From Variovorax sp. 770b2 (GTDB lineage: Bacteria; Pseudomonadota; Gammaproteobacteria; Burkholderiales; Burkholderiaceae_C), in NCBI RefSeq assembly GCF_900115685.1, contig NZ_FOXJ01000001.1, forward strand, positions 1,831,796-1,895,795: a DNA stretch of 64,000 bases. The letters run 5' to 3'. Every line of letters starts with the position of its first letter. Within the stretch, counting starts at the first letter, position 1. The notes under the pieces are model-generated. The model was not told the origin of the DNA, made no database searches, and was given only the letters and a program-made list of their open reading frames with translations. Positions 10,385 to 18,577 of the stretch are shown here, piece after piece. The translations under genes were made by a program, and so were the position numbers.

Positions 10385-11443
10385 TCAGTGCGGCTCTTTG
10401 TTGAGGTCGTACTTCATCACACGGCCATGGCGGCCTTCGATGTCGCGCTCGACCGCATACACATCGCCGCTCGGCGGCTGGCGCTGCGAGAGCACCGTAT
10501 CGAGCGTGGCGATGTCCTCTGCATCGAGCTGCAGCGACAGCACCTTCAGGTGATCCGCCAGGTGGTCGCCGCGCCGCACGCCGACGATCACGCCCGCCAC
10601 CTGCGGCTGCTGCAGCACCCAGCGCATCGCCACCGTGGCAATCGACGTGTCGTGCCGCCGGGCCACCTTCTGCAGTTGCAGCAGCAACTGCTGGAACAGG
10701 TCCCACCCGCCGAAGTCGTCGACGATCAGCTTGTACTTGACCAGCGATCGGTTCTCGAACGGCTCCTGCGGTTCGCTCGCACCGAGCCAGCGCTCCGAGA
10801 GAAACCCGCCGGCCACGCTGCCGTAGCACAGGAGCTGGATGCCCGACGCCGCGCAGTACGGCGCCAGCGTCGGCTGCGGCCGCTGGTCGAGCAGCGAGTA
10901 CTGCACCTGCATGCTGCGCAGCGGCACGTCGGCATCGACGAGCTCACGCACGCGCGCGGTGTCGAAGTTGGTGCCGCCCAGCAGCTCGATCTTGCCGGCG
11001 CGCTGCAGCTCCTGCAGCCAGTGCGCCACCTCGACATAGCGCGGCACGCCGTAGTCCCACCAATGGAACTGCACGAGATCGAGCCGCTCGACGCCCAGGC
11101 GCTGCAGCGAGCGGTCGATCGTTTGCTCGACCTGGCGCTTGTCGATCTGCGCGAGCGTCGCGAGGTCGGGCACGAACTTGGTGTGCACGCGCAGTTGCGA
11201 GAGGCTGCCGCTGCCGTGGCGCGCGATGTGCTCGCGCCGGAAGTCGCCGATCAGCTCTTCCACGCCCGTATAGATGTCGGCGCAGTCGAAGGTGGTGATG
11301 CCGGCTTCGCAGTAGGCCGCCATGTCGGCGATGGCGGCGGCGCGGTCGATGCCGCCGTGCCCACCGGCCAGTTGCCAGCCGCCCTTCAGCAGGCGGGAGA
11401 TGGAATAGTTCGGCGCGAGGTCGAAGCGTTGCGGTTGGCTCAT
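10385..11443 (-). CDS. Aldo/keto reductase
   Basis: This 352-residue NAD(P)H-dependent oxidoreductase has the AKR (alpha/beta)8 barrel marks. The catalytic tetrad is visible as Asp and Tyr in FDCADIYTGVEE, Lys in RVHTKFVPD and His in LVQFHWWDYG. A cofactor-binding segment GVIVGVRRGDHLADHL lies near the C-terminus. The substrate is not predictable. The ATG at 11443 overlaps the stop of the TIGR04076 gene by 4 bp, and that gene follows the XRE-cupin regulator by 2 bp, so all three are one operon. TIGR04076 and AKR genes being side by side suggests that they act together. Confidence 0.9.
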   Translation of the reverse strand: MSQPQRFDLAPNYSISRLLKGGWQLAGGHGGIDRAAAIADMAAYCEAGITTFDCADIYTGVEELIGDFRREHIARHGSGSLSQLRVHTKFVPDLATLAQIDKRQVEQTIDRSLQRLGVERLDLVQFHWWDYGVPRYVEVAHWLQELQRAGKIELLGGTNFDTARVRELVDADVPLRSMQVQYSLLDQRPQPTLAPYCAASGIQLLCYGSVAGGFLSERWLGASEPQEPFENRSLVKYKLIVDDFGGWDLFQQLLLQLQKVARRHDTSIATVAMRWVLQQPQVAGVIVGVRRGDHLADHLKVLSLQLDAEDIATLDTVLSQRQPPSGDVYAVERDIEGRHGRVMKYDLNKEPH

Positions 11444-11835
11444 GGATTCTTCTTCGAAGACTTGGAAGGGTGGACCACGGCCGTCGTGTCGGCGTGGCGG
11501 AAAACGCGCGTCGCGGTGCGCGTGATGCGAAAGCGCGAGGGGCAATGCGGATCGGGGCACGCCACTTCGGCGTCGGTGCTCATCCAGTCGTTGGCGTCGG
11601 TGGGGCGCTGCTTGGCCGCGAGCAGCGGCAGCAAGGCGCCCAGCGAATAGATCGAGAAGCCCTGCCCCTCGGGCAGGTGCAGCATCTCGCCGCGCAGCTC
11701 GAAATAGTCGCCGACCTTGGCGTTGCAGTAGAGCTTTGCGCCTTCGGGCGCGACCACTTCGACGCGCAGGTCGTAGAGCGTGAAGGCGCCGTCTTCCAGG
11801 GTTGTCGGGGTCACCGGGGTTGTCGGGGTGTTCAT
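11440..11835 (-). CDS. TIGR04076-like small protein
   Basis: This 131-residue protein has a Thr/Pro-rich N-terminus (about 10 residues) and a domain starting LYDLRVEVVAPEG, with YCNAKVGDYFELRGEML, a central LPEGQGFSIYSLGALLPLL and a closing ACPDPHCPSRFRITR. This is the general layout of TIGR04076 proteins: a GDxF motif, a middle segment around an acidic/aromatic helix, and a cysteine followed by a basic beta strand. No enzyme activity is known for that family. The two Cys in ACPDPHCPS could bind a metal. The C-terminus is lysine/serine rich. It is translationally coupled to the aldo/keto reductase. Confidence 0.65.
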   Translation of the reverse strand: MNTPTTPVTPTTLEDGAFTLYDLRVEVVAPEGAKLYCNAKVGDYFELRGEMLHLPEGQGFSIYSLGALLPLLAAKQRPTDANDWMSTDAEVACPDPHCPSRFRITRTATRVFRHADTTAVVHPSKSSKKNP

Positions 11836-11837
11836 GG

Positions 11838-12374
11838 TCAGGGGTTCGGTGGGGTGACGGACAGGATGATTTCGGTCGGCGCCTTCGACGCATTCAGGTA
11901 GCGGTGCGGCAGCCGCGCGTCGAAGGAGATGCTCTCGCCGGCCTTCACCGCGTAGTCGACGCCCGCCACCTGCGCCACCAGCGCGCCCGCGACGACGTAG
12001 ACGCATTCGGCCGATTCGTGGCCGCGCGGCTCGTCGGCCGACATCTGGCCCGGCTCGAGCACGGCGCGCAGCACTTCCAGCTGGCCCGCGCCGGCCGTCA
12101 GGCGTTCGTAGGCGACCTGGCCCTTGGGCGCGGTGAGCATCACGCGCTGGCTCGGACGGCTGATCCAGACGGTGGGCGGCGTCGGCTCCGAGAACAGCGA
12201 GGACACCGATTCGCCGAACACGCCCGCCAGCCGGCGCAGGGTTTCCAGGCTGGGATCGGTGACGGCGCGCTCGATCTGGCTCAGCAGCGTGGCGGACACG
12301 CCCGCCTGCGCCGCCAGTTCGCGCAGGGACAGGCCGCGTGCCGTTCGCAATTCCTTCAGTCGGTCGCCGATCAT
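11838..12374 (-). CDS. XRE-family regulator with C-terminal cupin
   Basis: This 178-residue transcription factor has an N-terminal helix-turn-helix (residues 3-58: GDRLKELRTARGLSLRELAA, then ATLLSQIERAVTDPSLETL) and a C-terminal single-domain cupin (RGHESAECVYVVAGALVAQV, then VKAGESISFDARLPHRYLNA) for a small effector. The start is the ATG giving MIGDRLKE; longer readings add a Cys/Thr-rich segment not seen in the family. It heads a three-gene operon with the TIGR04076 and AKR genes and faces the DUF3311/SSS pair. Matching palindromes upstream of both units (12401-12421 and 12526-12546) suggest that it controls itself and the transporter. Confidence 0.9.
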   Translation of the reverse strand: MIGDRLKELRTARGLSLRELAAQAGVSATLLSQIERAVTDPSLETLRRLAGVFGESVSSLFSEPTPPTVWISRPSQRVMLTAPKGQVAYERLTAGAGQLEVLRAVLEPGQMSADEPRGHESAECVYVVAGALVAQVAGVDYAVKAGESISFDARLPHRYLNASKAPTEIILSVTPPNP

Positions 12375-12400
12375 GGGCTGGGTCTTTCTGTCTTTTGTAT

Positions 12401-12421
12401 TTGTGCAGTTGAACAGCACAA
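12401..12421. promoter_or_regulatory. Candidate operator: TTGTGC-N9-GCACAA
   Basis: A 21-bp near-perfect palindrome: perfect 6-bp arms, with GTT and AAC also pairing inside the 9-bp spacer. It lies 27 bp upstream of the start of the XRE-cupin gene, where a dimeric regulator would repress its own promoter. The same arm sequence and spacing recur at 12526-12546. Confidence 0.55.
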
Positions 12422-12525
12422 CAAGCGGGATGGTATGTACGGTTGTGGTGCACGTCAAGCATCAAAGTGGGCCTCGAAAATCCGGGGTTCGTCGAATGGA
12501 TAATGTCCTCCATCCCACTTGTGCC

Positions 12526-12546
12526 TTGTGCATTTTCCCTGCACAC
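12526..12546. promoter_or_regulatory. Second candidate operator: TTGTGC-N9-GCACAC
   Basis: Same arms (one mismatch) and exactly the same 9-bp spacing as the palindrome at 12401-12421. It lies 43 bp upstream of the DUF3311 start codon, where it could control the symporter operon. Confidence 0.5.
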
Positions 12547-12589
12547 TCCGCGCCCAGATCGTGCAGTAATACTTTACAGGAGCATCGAG

Positions 12590-12877
12590 ATGGCCGACCC
12601 GCTTTCCCCCCCACGCCCCACCCGGCGACGCCTCGGACACCGCTGGCTGCTGGTCTTTCCGTTCATCTGGCAGGCCTGCCTGGCGCCCGCCGTGAACGAC
12701 ATCGCGCTCACCCCGTTCGGACTGCCCTTCCCCATGTTCTGGCAGATGGCGGGCATCGTGCTGACCAGCGTGGTCATCGCGATCGTCTTTCGCCTCGATG
12801 CCAAGGCCGGCGTGGAAGCCGAGGAAGCCGCGTTCCTCGCCCACAGCCTGAAGACCCACGAGGACGGCGCACCATGA
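12590..12877 (+). CDS. DUF3311 small membrane subunit of an SSS symporter
   Basis: This 95-residue protein has two hydrophobic segments (WLLVFPFIWQACLAPAVNDI and FPMFWQMAGIVLTSVVIAIVF) separated by a short loop, the pattern of DUF3311. Members are nearly always encoded just before a sodium:solute symporter and are thought to be its accessory subunit. An ACAGGAG ribosome site precedes the ATG. The stop overlaps the symporter start by 4 bp. A palindrome probably bound by the divergent XRE-cupin regulator lies upstream. The C-terminus is charged and cytoplasmic. Confidence 0.85.
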   Translation: MADPLSPPRPTRRRLGHRWLLVFPFIWQACLAPAVNDIALTPFGLPFPMFWQMAGIVLTSVVIAIVFRLDAKAGVEAEEAAFLAHSLKTHEDGAP

Positions 12878-14400
12878 AGCTCGCCATCGTCCTGGCCATC
12901 CTGCTCGCGACCGTGGCGGGCGCCATCGCCTACGGCCGCCGCACGCGCCGCGCCAACAACTTCGCCGACTGGGCCGTCGGCGGCCGCAGCCTGGGCACGC
13001 TGATCTTCTGGTTCATGAACGCGGGCGAGGTCTACACCACCTTCGCGGTGCTCGGCATCTCTGGCTACGCCTGGGCGCTGGGCGCGCCGGCGTACCTTGC
13101 GTTCTGCTCGGTCTCGATGAGCTACGCGGTCGGCTACTGGCTCATGCCGCGGATCTGGCGCGCGGGGCGCATCGGAAAACTGCTCACGCAGTCCGACTTC
13201 TTCGCCGCGCGCTACGAGGCGCCGTGGCTGGGCGTGCTGACGGGCGTGGTCGGCATCGCCTCGCTGGTGGTCTATGTGCAGATCCAGCTCGTGAGCCTCG
13301 GGCTGATCGTGCAGCTCACGCTGGGCAACAGCATCACGAGCGAGGCCGCGACCATCGGCGCGGGCGTGTTGATGATCGCCTTCGTGTTCGTGGCGGGCGT
13401 GCGCTCCGCCGCCTTCGCCGCAGGCGTGAAGGACGTGCTGATGGTGGTCGTGGTGGTGCTGCTGAGCGTCACCGTGGCCAGCAAGGTGGGCGCGGCCTCG
13501 CTGCTCGACCTGTTCTCGATGGCGGAGGCGAAGCACCCGGGCATCGGCAAGTTCCCGGGCCTGGACGCCACCTCGCCGACGACCGCGATCTGGCTCATGA
13601 CCTCGGCGATCAACATCGCGCTGGGGAACTGGGTGTTCCCGCACCTGTTCCAGATGTCGTACACGGCGCACAGCGCGACGGCGATCCGGCGCAATGCGAT
13701 CTGGCAGCCGCTGTATTCGCTGGCCTACTTCTTCATCATCCTGCTGGGCTTTGCGGCGCTGCTGGCGCAGACGCAGCCACCGGGCGGCAACCTCAATGCG
13801 GCGCTGCTGCAGTTCGTGTCCGACCGCTATCCGTCGTGGATGGTCGGGCTGCTGGCGGGCACGGGTTTCCTGCTGGCGCTGGCGCCGGGCTCGCTGCTGC
13901 TGCTGACGGCCGGGTCGATCTTCACGCGCAACGTGGTGCGGCCGTTCAGGAGCGGACTGAGCGAGCGCGCGTCATTGGCGCTGTCGCGCGGTTCGCTGGT
14001 GGTTTTCGCGGCGATCGCTGTCTGGCTGTCGGTGAGCCAGAAGGGCTCGCTGGTGAAGATCCTGCTGGATGCGTATTCGGCCATCGGCATGCTCGCGCCC
14101 GGCGTGTTCCTCGGGTTCCTTTGGAAGCGCACGAGCGCGATCGGCGTGCTGGCGGGCCTGATCGCAGGCTTCGTCGCGCTGCTGGCGCCGTTCGCGGCGA
14201 AGTTCTGGGCCACGACCGTGCCGCAATGGGAGGCGGGCTTGATCGCCATGGCCATCAACGCCGCGGTCGTCGTGGCCGTGAGCCTCGTGACGAAGGCGCC
14301 GCGGGACAAGGCCGTCGCGCTCGGACTGCAGGACGACAGCCCGCCGGATGCGGCTCAGGCCGGCGTGCTCGCCAGCCTGCGCTCCAGCCACACGCTGTAG
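12874..14400 (+). CDS. Sodium:solute symporter (SSS family)
   Basis: This inner-membrane secondary transporter has 508 residues and about 12-13 membrane spans, starting at MKLAIVLAILLATVAGAIAY. SSS features include NFADWAVGGRSLGTLIFWFMNAGE near the N-terminus, the LTQSDFFAARYE segment, and long hydrophobic helices ending near residue 475. The substrate is unknown; the DUF3311 partner is common among organic-acid and amino-acid transporters of the family. It starts within the DUF3311 stop (ATGA). Its last 46 bp overlap the 3' end of aapM on the other strand, so the final dozen residues (VLASLRSSHTL) are antisense to the AapM C-terminus. An earlier original stop that has been lost is possible. 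Confidence 0.92.
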   Translation: MKLAIVLAILLATVAGAIAYGRRTRRANNFADWAVGGRSLGTLIFWFMNAGEVYTTFAVLGISGYAWALGAPAYLAFCSVSMSYAVGYWLMPRIWRAGRIGKLLTQSDFFAARYEAPWLGVLTGVVGIASLVVYVQIQLVSLGLIVQLTLGNSITSEAATIGAGVLMIAFVFVAGVRSAAFAAGVKDVLMVVVVVLLSVTVASKVGAASLLDLFSMAEAKHPGIGKFPGLDATSPTTAIWLMTSAINIALGNWVFPHLFQMSYTAHSATAIRRNAIWQPLYSLAYFFIILLGFAALLAQTQPPGGNLNAALLQFVSDRYPSWMVGLLAGTGFLLALAPGSLLLLTAGSIFTRNVVRPFRSGLSERASLALSRGSLVVFAAIAVWLSVSQKGSLVKILLDAYSAIGMLAPGVFLGFLWKRTSAIGVLAGLIAGFVALLAPFAAKFWATTVPQWEAGLIAMAINAAVVVAVSLVTKAPRDKAVALGLQDDSPPDAAQAGVLASLRSSHTL

Positions 14401-15413
14401 CGCGAGAGCCCGAAGCACAGCACCCAGTACACGGCCGCGATGAAGAGATACCCCTCGAGGTAGAACGGCCGCCAGACCGGATCGCCGCCGAGCGCGAGGC
14501 CCAGCGCGCCGGTCAGCTCGAAAAGGCCCACGACGGTGACGAGCGAGGTGTCCTTCAGCGTGCCGACCACGCTGTTGGTGAGCGCGGGCACGACCAGGCG
14601 CAAGGCCTGCGGCAGCACGATGTCTCGCTGCACCGGCCAGCGCCCGAAGCCCAGCGCCATCGCCACCTCGGTCTGCCCGCGCGGCACGGCCTGCAGGCCG
14701 CCGCGGATGATCTCGGCCAGGTAGGCCGCAACGAACAGCGTGAGGCCCGCGAGCACGCGCACCAGCACGTCCGGCTGCCAACCTGCCGGCCACAGCAGCG
14801 GCAGCAGGAACGAGGCCATGAACAGCACCGAGATCAGCGGCACGCCGCGCACCAGCTCGATGTAGCTCGCGCTCAGCGTGCGAACCACCGGCCAGCCCGA
14901 GCGCCGGCCGAGCGCGAGCAGCAGCGCCAGGGGGAAAGCCAGCGCAAGGCCCACGACCGCCAACCCGATGGTCAGCGGCAGGCCGCCCCAGCGGCTCGTC
15001 GGCACATGGTTCAGGCCAAGGACGCCGCCGCGCATCAGCAGCACGAACAGCAACAGCGCGACGATCCACAGCGGCACCAGCCACCAGCGCCAGCTGCGCG
15101 GCCAGGCGCTCAGCACGGTGACGGCAGACAGCACCACCACCGCGATGGCTGGGCGCCATTGCTCTTCGTAAGGGAAGCGGCCGAACAGCATCGGCCGCCA
15201 TTTCTCGGCCACCACGCCCCAGCAGGCGCCGTGCTGCACCGCGCGGCAGGCCTCGGCGTCGGCGCGGAACACCGCATGCACCACCGCCCACTCGACGATG
15301 TGAAAGCCGACCCACGCGAGCACCGCGATCAGCAGCACGGTCGCCAGCGCGCGCAGCGGCGAACCCCAGAGTTCGCGGCGCCAGGCGATCGGGCCCTGCG
15401 CAACATTCCTCAT
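14355..15413 (-). CDS. aapM: Amino-acid ABC transporter permease, AapM type
   Basis: This 352-residue inner-membrane permease of the polar amino-acid uptake family (HisM/GlnP type) has a long N-terminal extension with extra spans, as in general L-amino-acid AapM proteins. The HAAT permease EAA loop is visible as EVAMALGFGRWPVQRDIVLPQA, following YLAEIIRGGLQAVPRGQ. Its ATG overlaps the aapQ stop by 4 bp. The canonical order is aapJ-Q-M-P, but the next gene here is the convergent symporter and no ATPase gene follows. The last 46 bp overlap that symporter. The ATPase must be encoded elsewhere or supplied by another system. Confidence 0.92.
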   Translation of the reverse strand: MRNVAQGPIAWRRELWGSPLRALATVLLIAVLAWVGFHIVEWAVVHAVFRADAEACRAVQHGACWGVVAEKWRPMLFGRFPYEEQWRPAIAVVVLSAVTVLSAWPRSWRWWLVPLWIVALLLFVLLMRGGVLGLNHVPTSRWGGLPLTIGLAVVGLALAFPLALLLALGRRSGWPVVRTLSASYIELVRGVPLISVLFMASFLLPLLWPAGWQPDVLVRVLAGLTLFVAAYLAEIIRGGLQAVPRGQTEVAMALGFGRWPVQRDIVLPQALRLVVPALTNSVVGTLKDTSLVTVVGLFELTGALGLALGGDPVWRPFYLEGYLFIAAVYWVLCFGLSRYSVWLERRLASTPA

Positions 15414-16411
15414 CGCCACCCCCGCAAGGCGACGCGCGCGTTGTAGCGGTTCATGCCGAAGGAGATCGCCAGCGACAGCATGAGGTAGATCGCCATGATG
15501 ATCGCGATGCATTCGAAGGCCCGGCCGTTCGAGCCGATGGTGGTGTTGGCGACCGACACCAGTTCCGGATAGCCCACGGCCACGGCCAAAGACGAATTCT
15601 TGACCAGGCTGAGCAGCTGGTTGGTGAGCGAAGGCACGATCACCCGCAGCGCCTGCGGCAGGATCACGATGCGCAACTGCTGCGCGGGCGACAGGCCCAG
15701 CGCCTGCCCCGCCAGCACCTGCCCCTGCGAGACCGAGAGAATGCCGGCGCGCACGATCTCCGCGACGAACGCGGCCGAATAGAACGACAGGCCCGCGACG
15801 ATGGTCACGTACTCGGGACTCAGCGCCGCGCCGCCGCTCACGCCGAAATCACCGCGCTCGGGCCACTCGAAATGCGTGGGCCACCAGCTGCCTTCGCCCG
15901 CGACGGGCCAGGGCACGCTGAGTCCGCCCTTGCTGAGCCACACGCCCGGCAATAACCGGACGGGCTCGGTCGGATCAGGCAGCAGGTTCGCCATCGCGAA
16001 GGCCAGCATCAGCAACTGCACCAGCAGCGGCACGTTGCGCAGCAGCTCGACATACGCCGTGCAGATGCCGCGCAGCAGCACGTGCGGCGCGAGGCGGCCG
16101 ATGCCGATCAAGGTGCCAAGCACGACCGAGAAGATCGCAGCAGGCACCGCCGCCCGCACCGTGTTGATCAGGCCCGCGAGAAAGGCGCGCCAGAAAGGCT
16201 GGCTGGCGTCGAAGTCGAGCCAGCCCTCGCTGATCGAGAAGCCCGCGGGCTCGGTGAGAAAGTCGAAGCCAGAGCGCACGCCCCGCGCGCGCAGCACGTC
16301 CAGCGCGTGGTGCACCACCCAGAAGGCGCCGGCCACCACGGCCAGCACCAGCAGCGCCTGGACGGTCCAGGCCAGCCAGGCGCCACGGCGCGAGGCGCCC
16401 TCACGGCTCAT
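15410..16411 (-). CDS. aapQ: Amino-acid ABC transporter permease, AapQ type
   Basis: This 333-residue inner-membrane permease is the partner of AapM. It has an N-terminal span (AWLAWTVQALLVLAVVAGAFWVV), a long periplasmic stretch, and the HAAT core with the AFVAEIVRAGILSVSQGQ segment leading to the EAA loop AGQALGLSPAQQLRIVILPQA. The family places two permeases of unequal length in one importer for many L-amino acids. The start is the ATG reading MSREGASRRG, which overlaps the aapJ stop by 4 bp; aapM starts inside the stop of this gene. Confidence 0.92.
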   Translation of the reverse strand: MSREGASRRGAWLAWTVQALLVLAVVAGAFWVVHHALDVLRARGVRSGFDFLTEPAGFSISEGWLDFDASQPFWRAFLAGLINTVRAAVPAAIFSVVLGTLIGIGRLAPHVLLRGICTAYVELLRNVPLLVQLLMLAFAMANLLPDPTEPVRLLPGVWLSKGGLSVPWPVAGEGSWWPTHFEWPERGDFGVSGGAALSPEYVTIVAGLSFYSAAFVAEIVRAGILSVSQGQVLAGQALGLSPAQQLRIVILPQALRVIVPSLTNQLLSLVKNSSLAVAVGYPELVSVANTTIGSNGRAFECIAIIMAIYLMLSLAISFGMNRYNARVALRGWR

Positions 16412-17442
16412 CGCACGGGTGGTGCGTAGATCAGGCCGCCCTTGCTCCACAGATTGTTGGAGCCGCGCGGCAGCTTGAGCACCGACTTGGGCCCGACGTT
16501 GCGCTCGAACACCTCGCCGTAGTTGCCCACGGCCTTGATCGCGCGGAACGACCAGTCCTTGTCCAGGCCCAGCAGCTTGCCCAGGTCTTCGCCGGTGCCG
16601 ACCAGGCGCTGCTGCGCCGGGTCCTTGCTGCCGGCCTTGAGTGCGTCGGCGTTGGCCTGCGTGACGCCGGCCTCCTCGGCCTCGATGAGCGCGTTGGGCA
16701 CCCACTTGGCAATGGCGAACCACTCGTCGTCACCGCGGCGCACCAGCGGCGCGAGCGGCTCCTTGGAGATCAGCTCGGGCAGGATGATGTAGTCGTCGGG
16801 GTTCGGCGCTTCCTTGTTGCGCAGGCCCGCGAGCGCCGAAGCGTCGGTCGTGAAGGCCTGGCAGCGGCCCGAGAAGAAGGCCTTGAACGAGGCCTCGAAG
16901 CTCTCGAAGACGACGGTCTTCACGGGGATGTTCTGCGCGCGGAAGTAGTCGGAGACGTTCTTCTCGTTGGTGGTGCCCGACTGGGTGCAGATGGTCGCGT
17001 TCTTGAGCTGCTTGGCGCTGGTCACCTTGAGCTTCTTGGGCACCAGGAAGCCCTGGCCGTCGTAGTAGGTGATGGTGGTGAAGTTGAAGCCGAGCGAGGC
17101 GTCGCGCGTGAGCGTCCAGGTGGTGTTGCGCGCGAGGATGTCGATTTCGCCGGCCTGCAGGGCCGAGAAGCGCTGCTGCGAATTGAGCGGCACGAAGTCG
17201 ACCTTCTTCGCATCGCCGAGCACGGCCGCAGCAATGGCGCGGCAGGTGTCGACATCCAGGCCCGACCAGTTGCCCTGGGTGTCCGGTGCGGAAAAGCCCG
17301 CCACGCCGTTGGTCACGCCGCACTTGACGGTGCCGCGTTGCTTGACCGCATCGAGCGTCTTGCCCGCGAAGGCCGGCGCGGCGGCGGCAAGAACGACGAC
17401 GGATGCGGCGGCGATCAGTGCCGGGCGGAATCGGTTTTTCAT
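16408..17442 (-). CDS. aapJ: Amino-acid ABC transporter substrate-binding protein, AapJ type
   Basis: This 344-residue periplasmic solute-binding protein has a signal peptide (residues 1-27, ending AAAAPAFAG) followed by the SBP family 3 domain: TLDAVKQRGTVKCGVTNG, GNWSGLDVDTCRAIAAAV, and KVDFVPLNSQQRFSALQAGEIDILARN. These are typical of AapJ/BztA proteins that bind glutamate, glutamine, aspartate and other L-amino acids. GAGGAGAAA precedes the ATG at a good distance. It is the first gene of aapJQM, all linked by ATGA overlaps. The upstream region (17443-17597) is shared with divergent doxX, and I see no confident operator in it. Confidence 0.93.
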   Translation of the reverse strand: MKNRFRPALIAAASVVVLAAAAPAFAGKTLDAVKQRGTVKCGVTNGVAGFSAPDTQGNWSGLDVDTCRAIAAAVLGDAKKVDFVPLNSQQRFSALQAGEIDILARNTTWTLTRDASLGFNFTTITYYDGQGFLVPKKLKVTSAKQLKNATICTQSGTTNEKNVSDYFRAQNIPVKTVVFESFEASFKAFFSGRCQAFTTDASALAGLRNKEAPNPDDYIILPELISKEPLAPLVRRGDDEWFAIAKWVPNALIEAEEAGVTQANADALKAGSKDPAQQRLVGTGEDLGKLLGLDKDWSFRAIKAVGNYGEVFERNVGPKSVLKLPRGSNNLWSKGGLIYAPPVR

Positions 17443-17597
17443 GGGTGTGTTTCTCCTCAACAGACAACGAAAGGCAGTGTACGGGGCGTCGCCGCGGCGC
17501 GCCAAAGAACACGCGGTTGGATGCATATGCCCGACCACGCTGCAATACCGCAATACCATACGGCCCTTTACCAACTCTCCCGAACAGGAATCACACA

Positions 17598-17987
17598 ATG
17601 TTCAAGTCCGACGACACCGGCAAGCTCGTTCTGCGCCTCGCGCTGGGCATCCTCATCCTGCTGCACGGCGTGGCCAAGGTCACCAAGGGCGTCGACGGCA
17701 TCGGCGGCATGCTGGCCTCGCACGGCCTGCCGGCCTTCCTCGCGTACGGGGTCTATGTCGGTGAGATCCTGGCACCCGCGCTGCTGATCGTCGGCCTGTT
17801 CACACGGCCGGCCGCGGTGATCGTGGCGATCAACATGCTGGTGGCGCTCTGGCTGGTGCACCGCAAGGACCTCGGCGCGATCAACGGCCAGGGCGGCTGG
17901 GCGCTGGAACTGCAGGGCATGTTCCTGTTCGCGGCGATCTCGCTGGCCTTCACGGGCGGCGGCCGCTTCGGCCTCAGCAACAGGTAA
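17598..17987 (+). CDS. DoxX-family membrane protein
   Basis: This 129-residue protein has four hydrophobic segments: KLVLRLALGILILLHGVAKV, FLAYGVYVGEILAPALLIVGLF, PAAVIVAINMLVALWLVH, and a C-terminal MFLFAAISLAFTG. This is the DoxX/YphA fold. The GILILLHGVAKV start and the GEILAPALLIVG helix are conserved in the family. Bacterial DoxX proteins are linked to redox stress, but no activity is firmly assigned. An AGGA precedes the ATG. It converges with def, 18 bp apart, and appears to be a single-gene unit. Confidence 0.88.
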   Translation: MFKSDDTGKLVLRLALGILILLHGVAKVTKGVDGIGGMLASHGLPAFLAYGVYVGEILAPALLIVGLFTRPAAVIVAINMLVALWLVHRKDLGAINGQGGWALELQGMFLFAAISLAFTGGGRFGLSNR

Positions 17988-18005
17988 CGAGCAGGGCTAG
18001 GCGCC

Positions 18006-18545
18006 TCAGTCGTCGTCCGCCGCATCGAGGCCTGGAAACAGGACCTCGGTGTAGCCGAAGCGCGAGAAATCGCGCACCCGCATCGGGTACAGCTTGCCCA
18101 GCAGGTGATCGACTTCATGCTGCACCACACGCGCATGAAAACCGCTGGCGACCCGGTCGATCGGGTCGCCGTATGGATCGAAGCCGGTATAGCGGATGTT
18201 GGCGAAGCGCGGCACCACGCCGCGCAGGCCCGGCACCGAGAGACATCCTTCCCAGCCCTCTTCCTCGTCCTCGCCGATGGGCGTGATGACGGGGTTCAGC
18301 AGCACGGTGCGGGGCACCGGCGGCGCGTCGGGGTAGCGGGGGTTGACGATGTCGGTGCCGAAGATCACCAGTTGCTGGTCCACGCCGATCTGCGGAGCCG
18401 CGAGGCCGGCGCCGTTGACCGCATGCATGGTCTCGAACATGTCGCGCACCAGGAGGTGCAGTTCGTCGGTATCGAAAGCGGCGACCGGCTGCGCGATGCG
18501 CAGCAGCCGGGGGTCGCCCATCTTGAGTATTTCGCGAATGGCCAT
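18006..18545 (-). CDS. def: Peptide deformylase
   Basis: It removes the formyl group from the initiator methionine in the cytoplasm, before methionine aminopeptidase acts. At 179 residues it is normal in size. The three motifs are present: motif 1 [10 protein letters not shown], motif 2 EGCLSVPG (metal Cys), and motif 3 [11 protein letters not shown] (two metal His and catalytic Glu). The ATG giving [15 protein letters not shown] is used; a GTG one codon earlier is possible. It is not next to fmt, so this may be a second def gene, with the fmt-linked copy elsewhere. It converges with doxX. Confidence 0.95.
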   Translation of the reverse strand: MAIREILKMGDPRLLRIAQPVAAFDTDELHLLVRDMFETMHAVNGAGLAAPQIGVDQQLVIFGTDIVNPRYPDAPPVPRTVLLNPVITPIGEDEEEGWEGCLSVPGLRGVVPRFANIRYTGFDPYGDPIDRVASGFHARVVQHEVDHLLGKLYPMRVRDFSRFGYTEVLFPGLDAADDD

Positions 18546-18577
18546 CACGCGATTATCGCGACAGCCTCACACCACGA

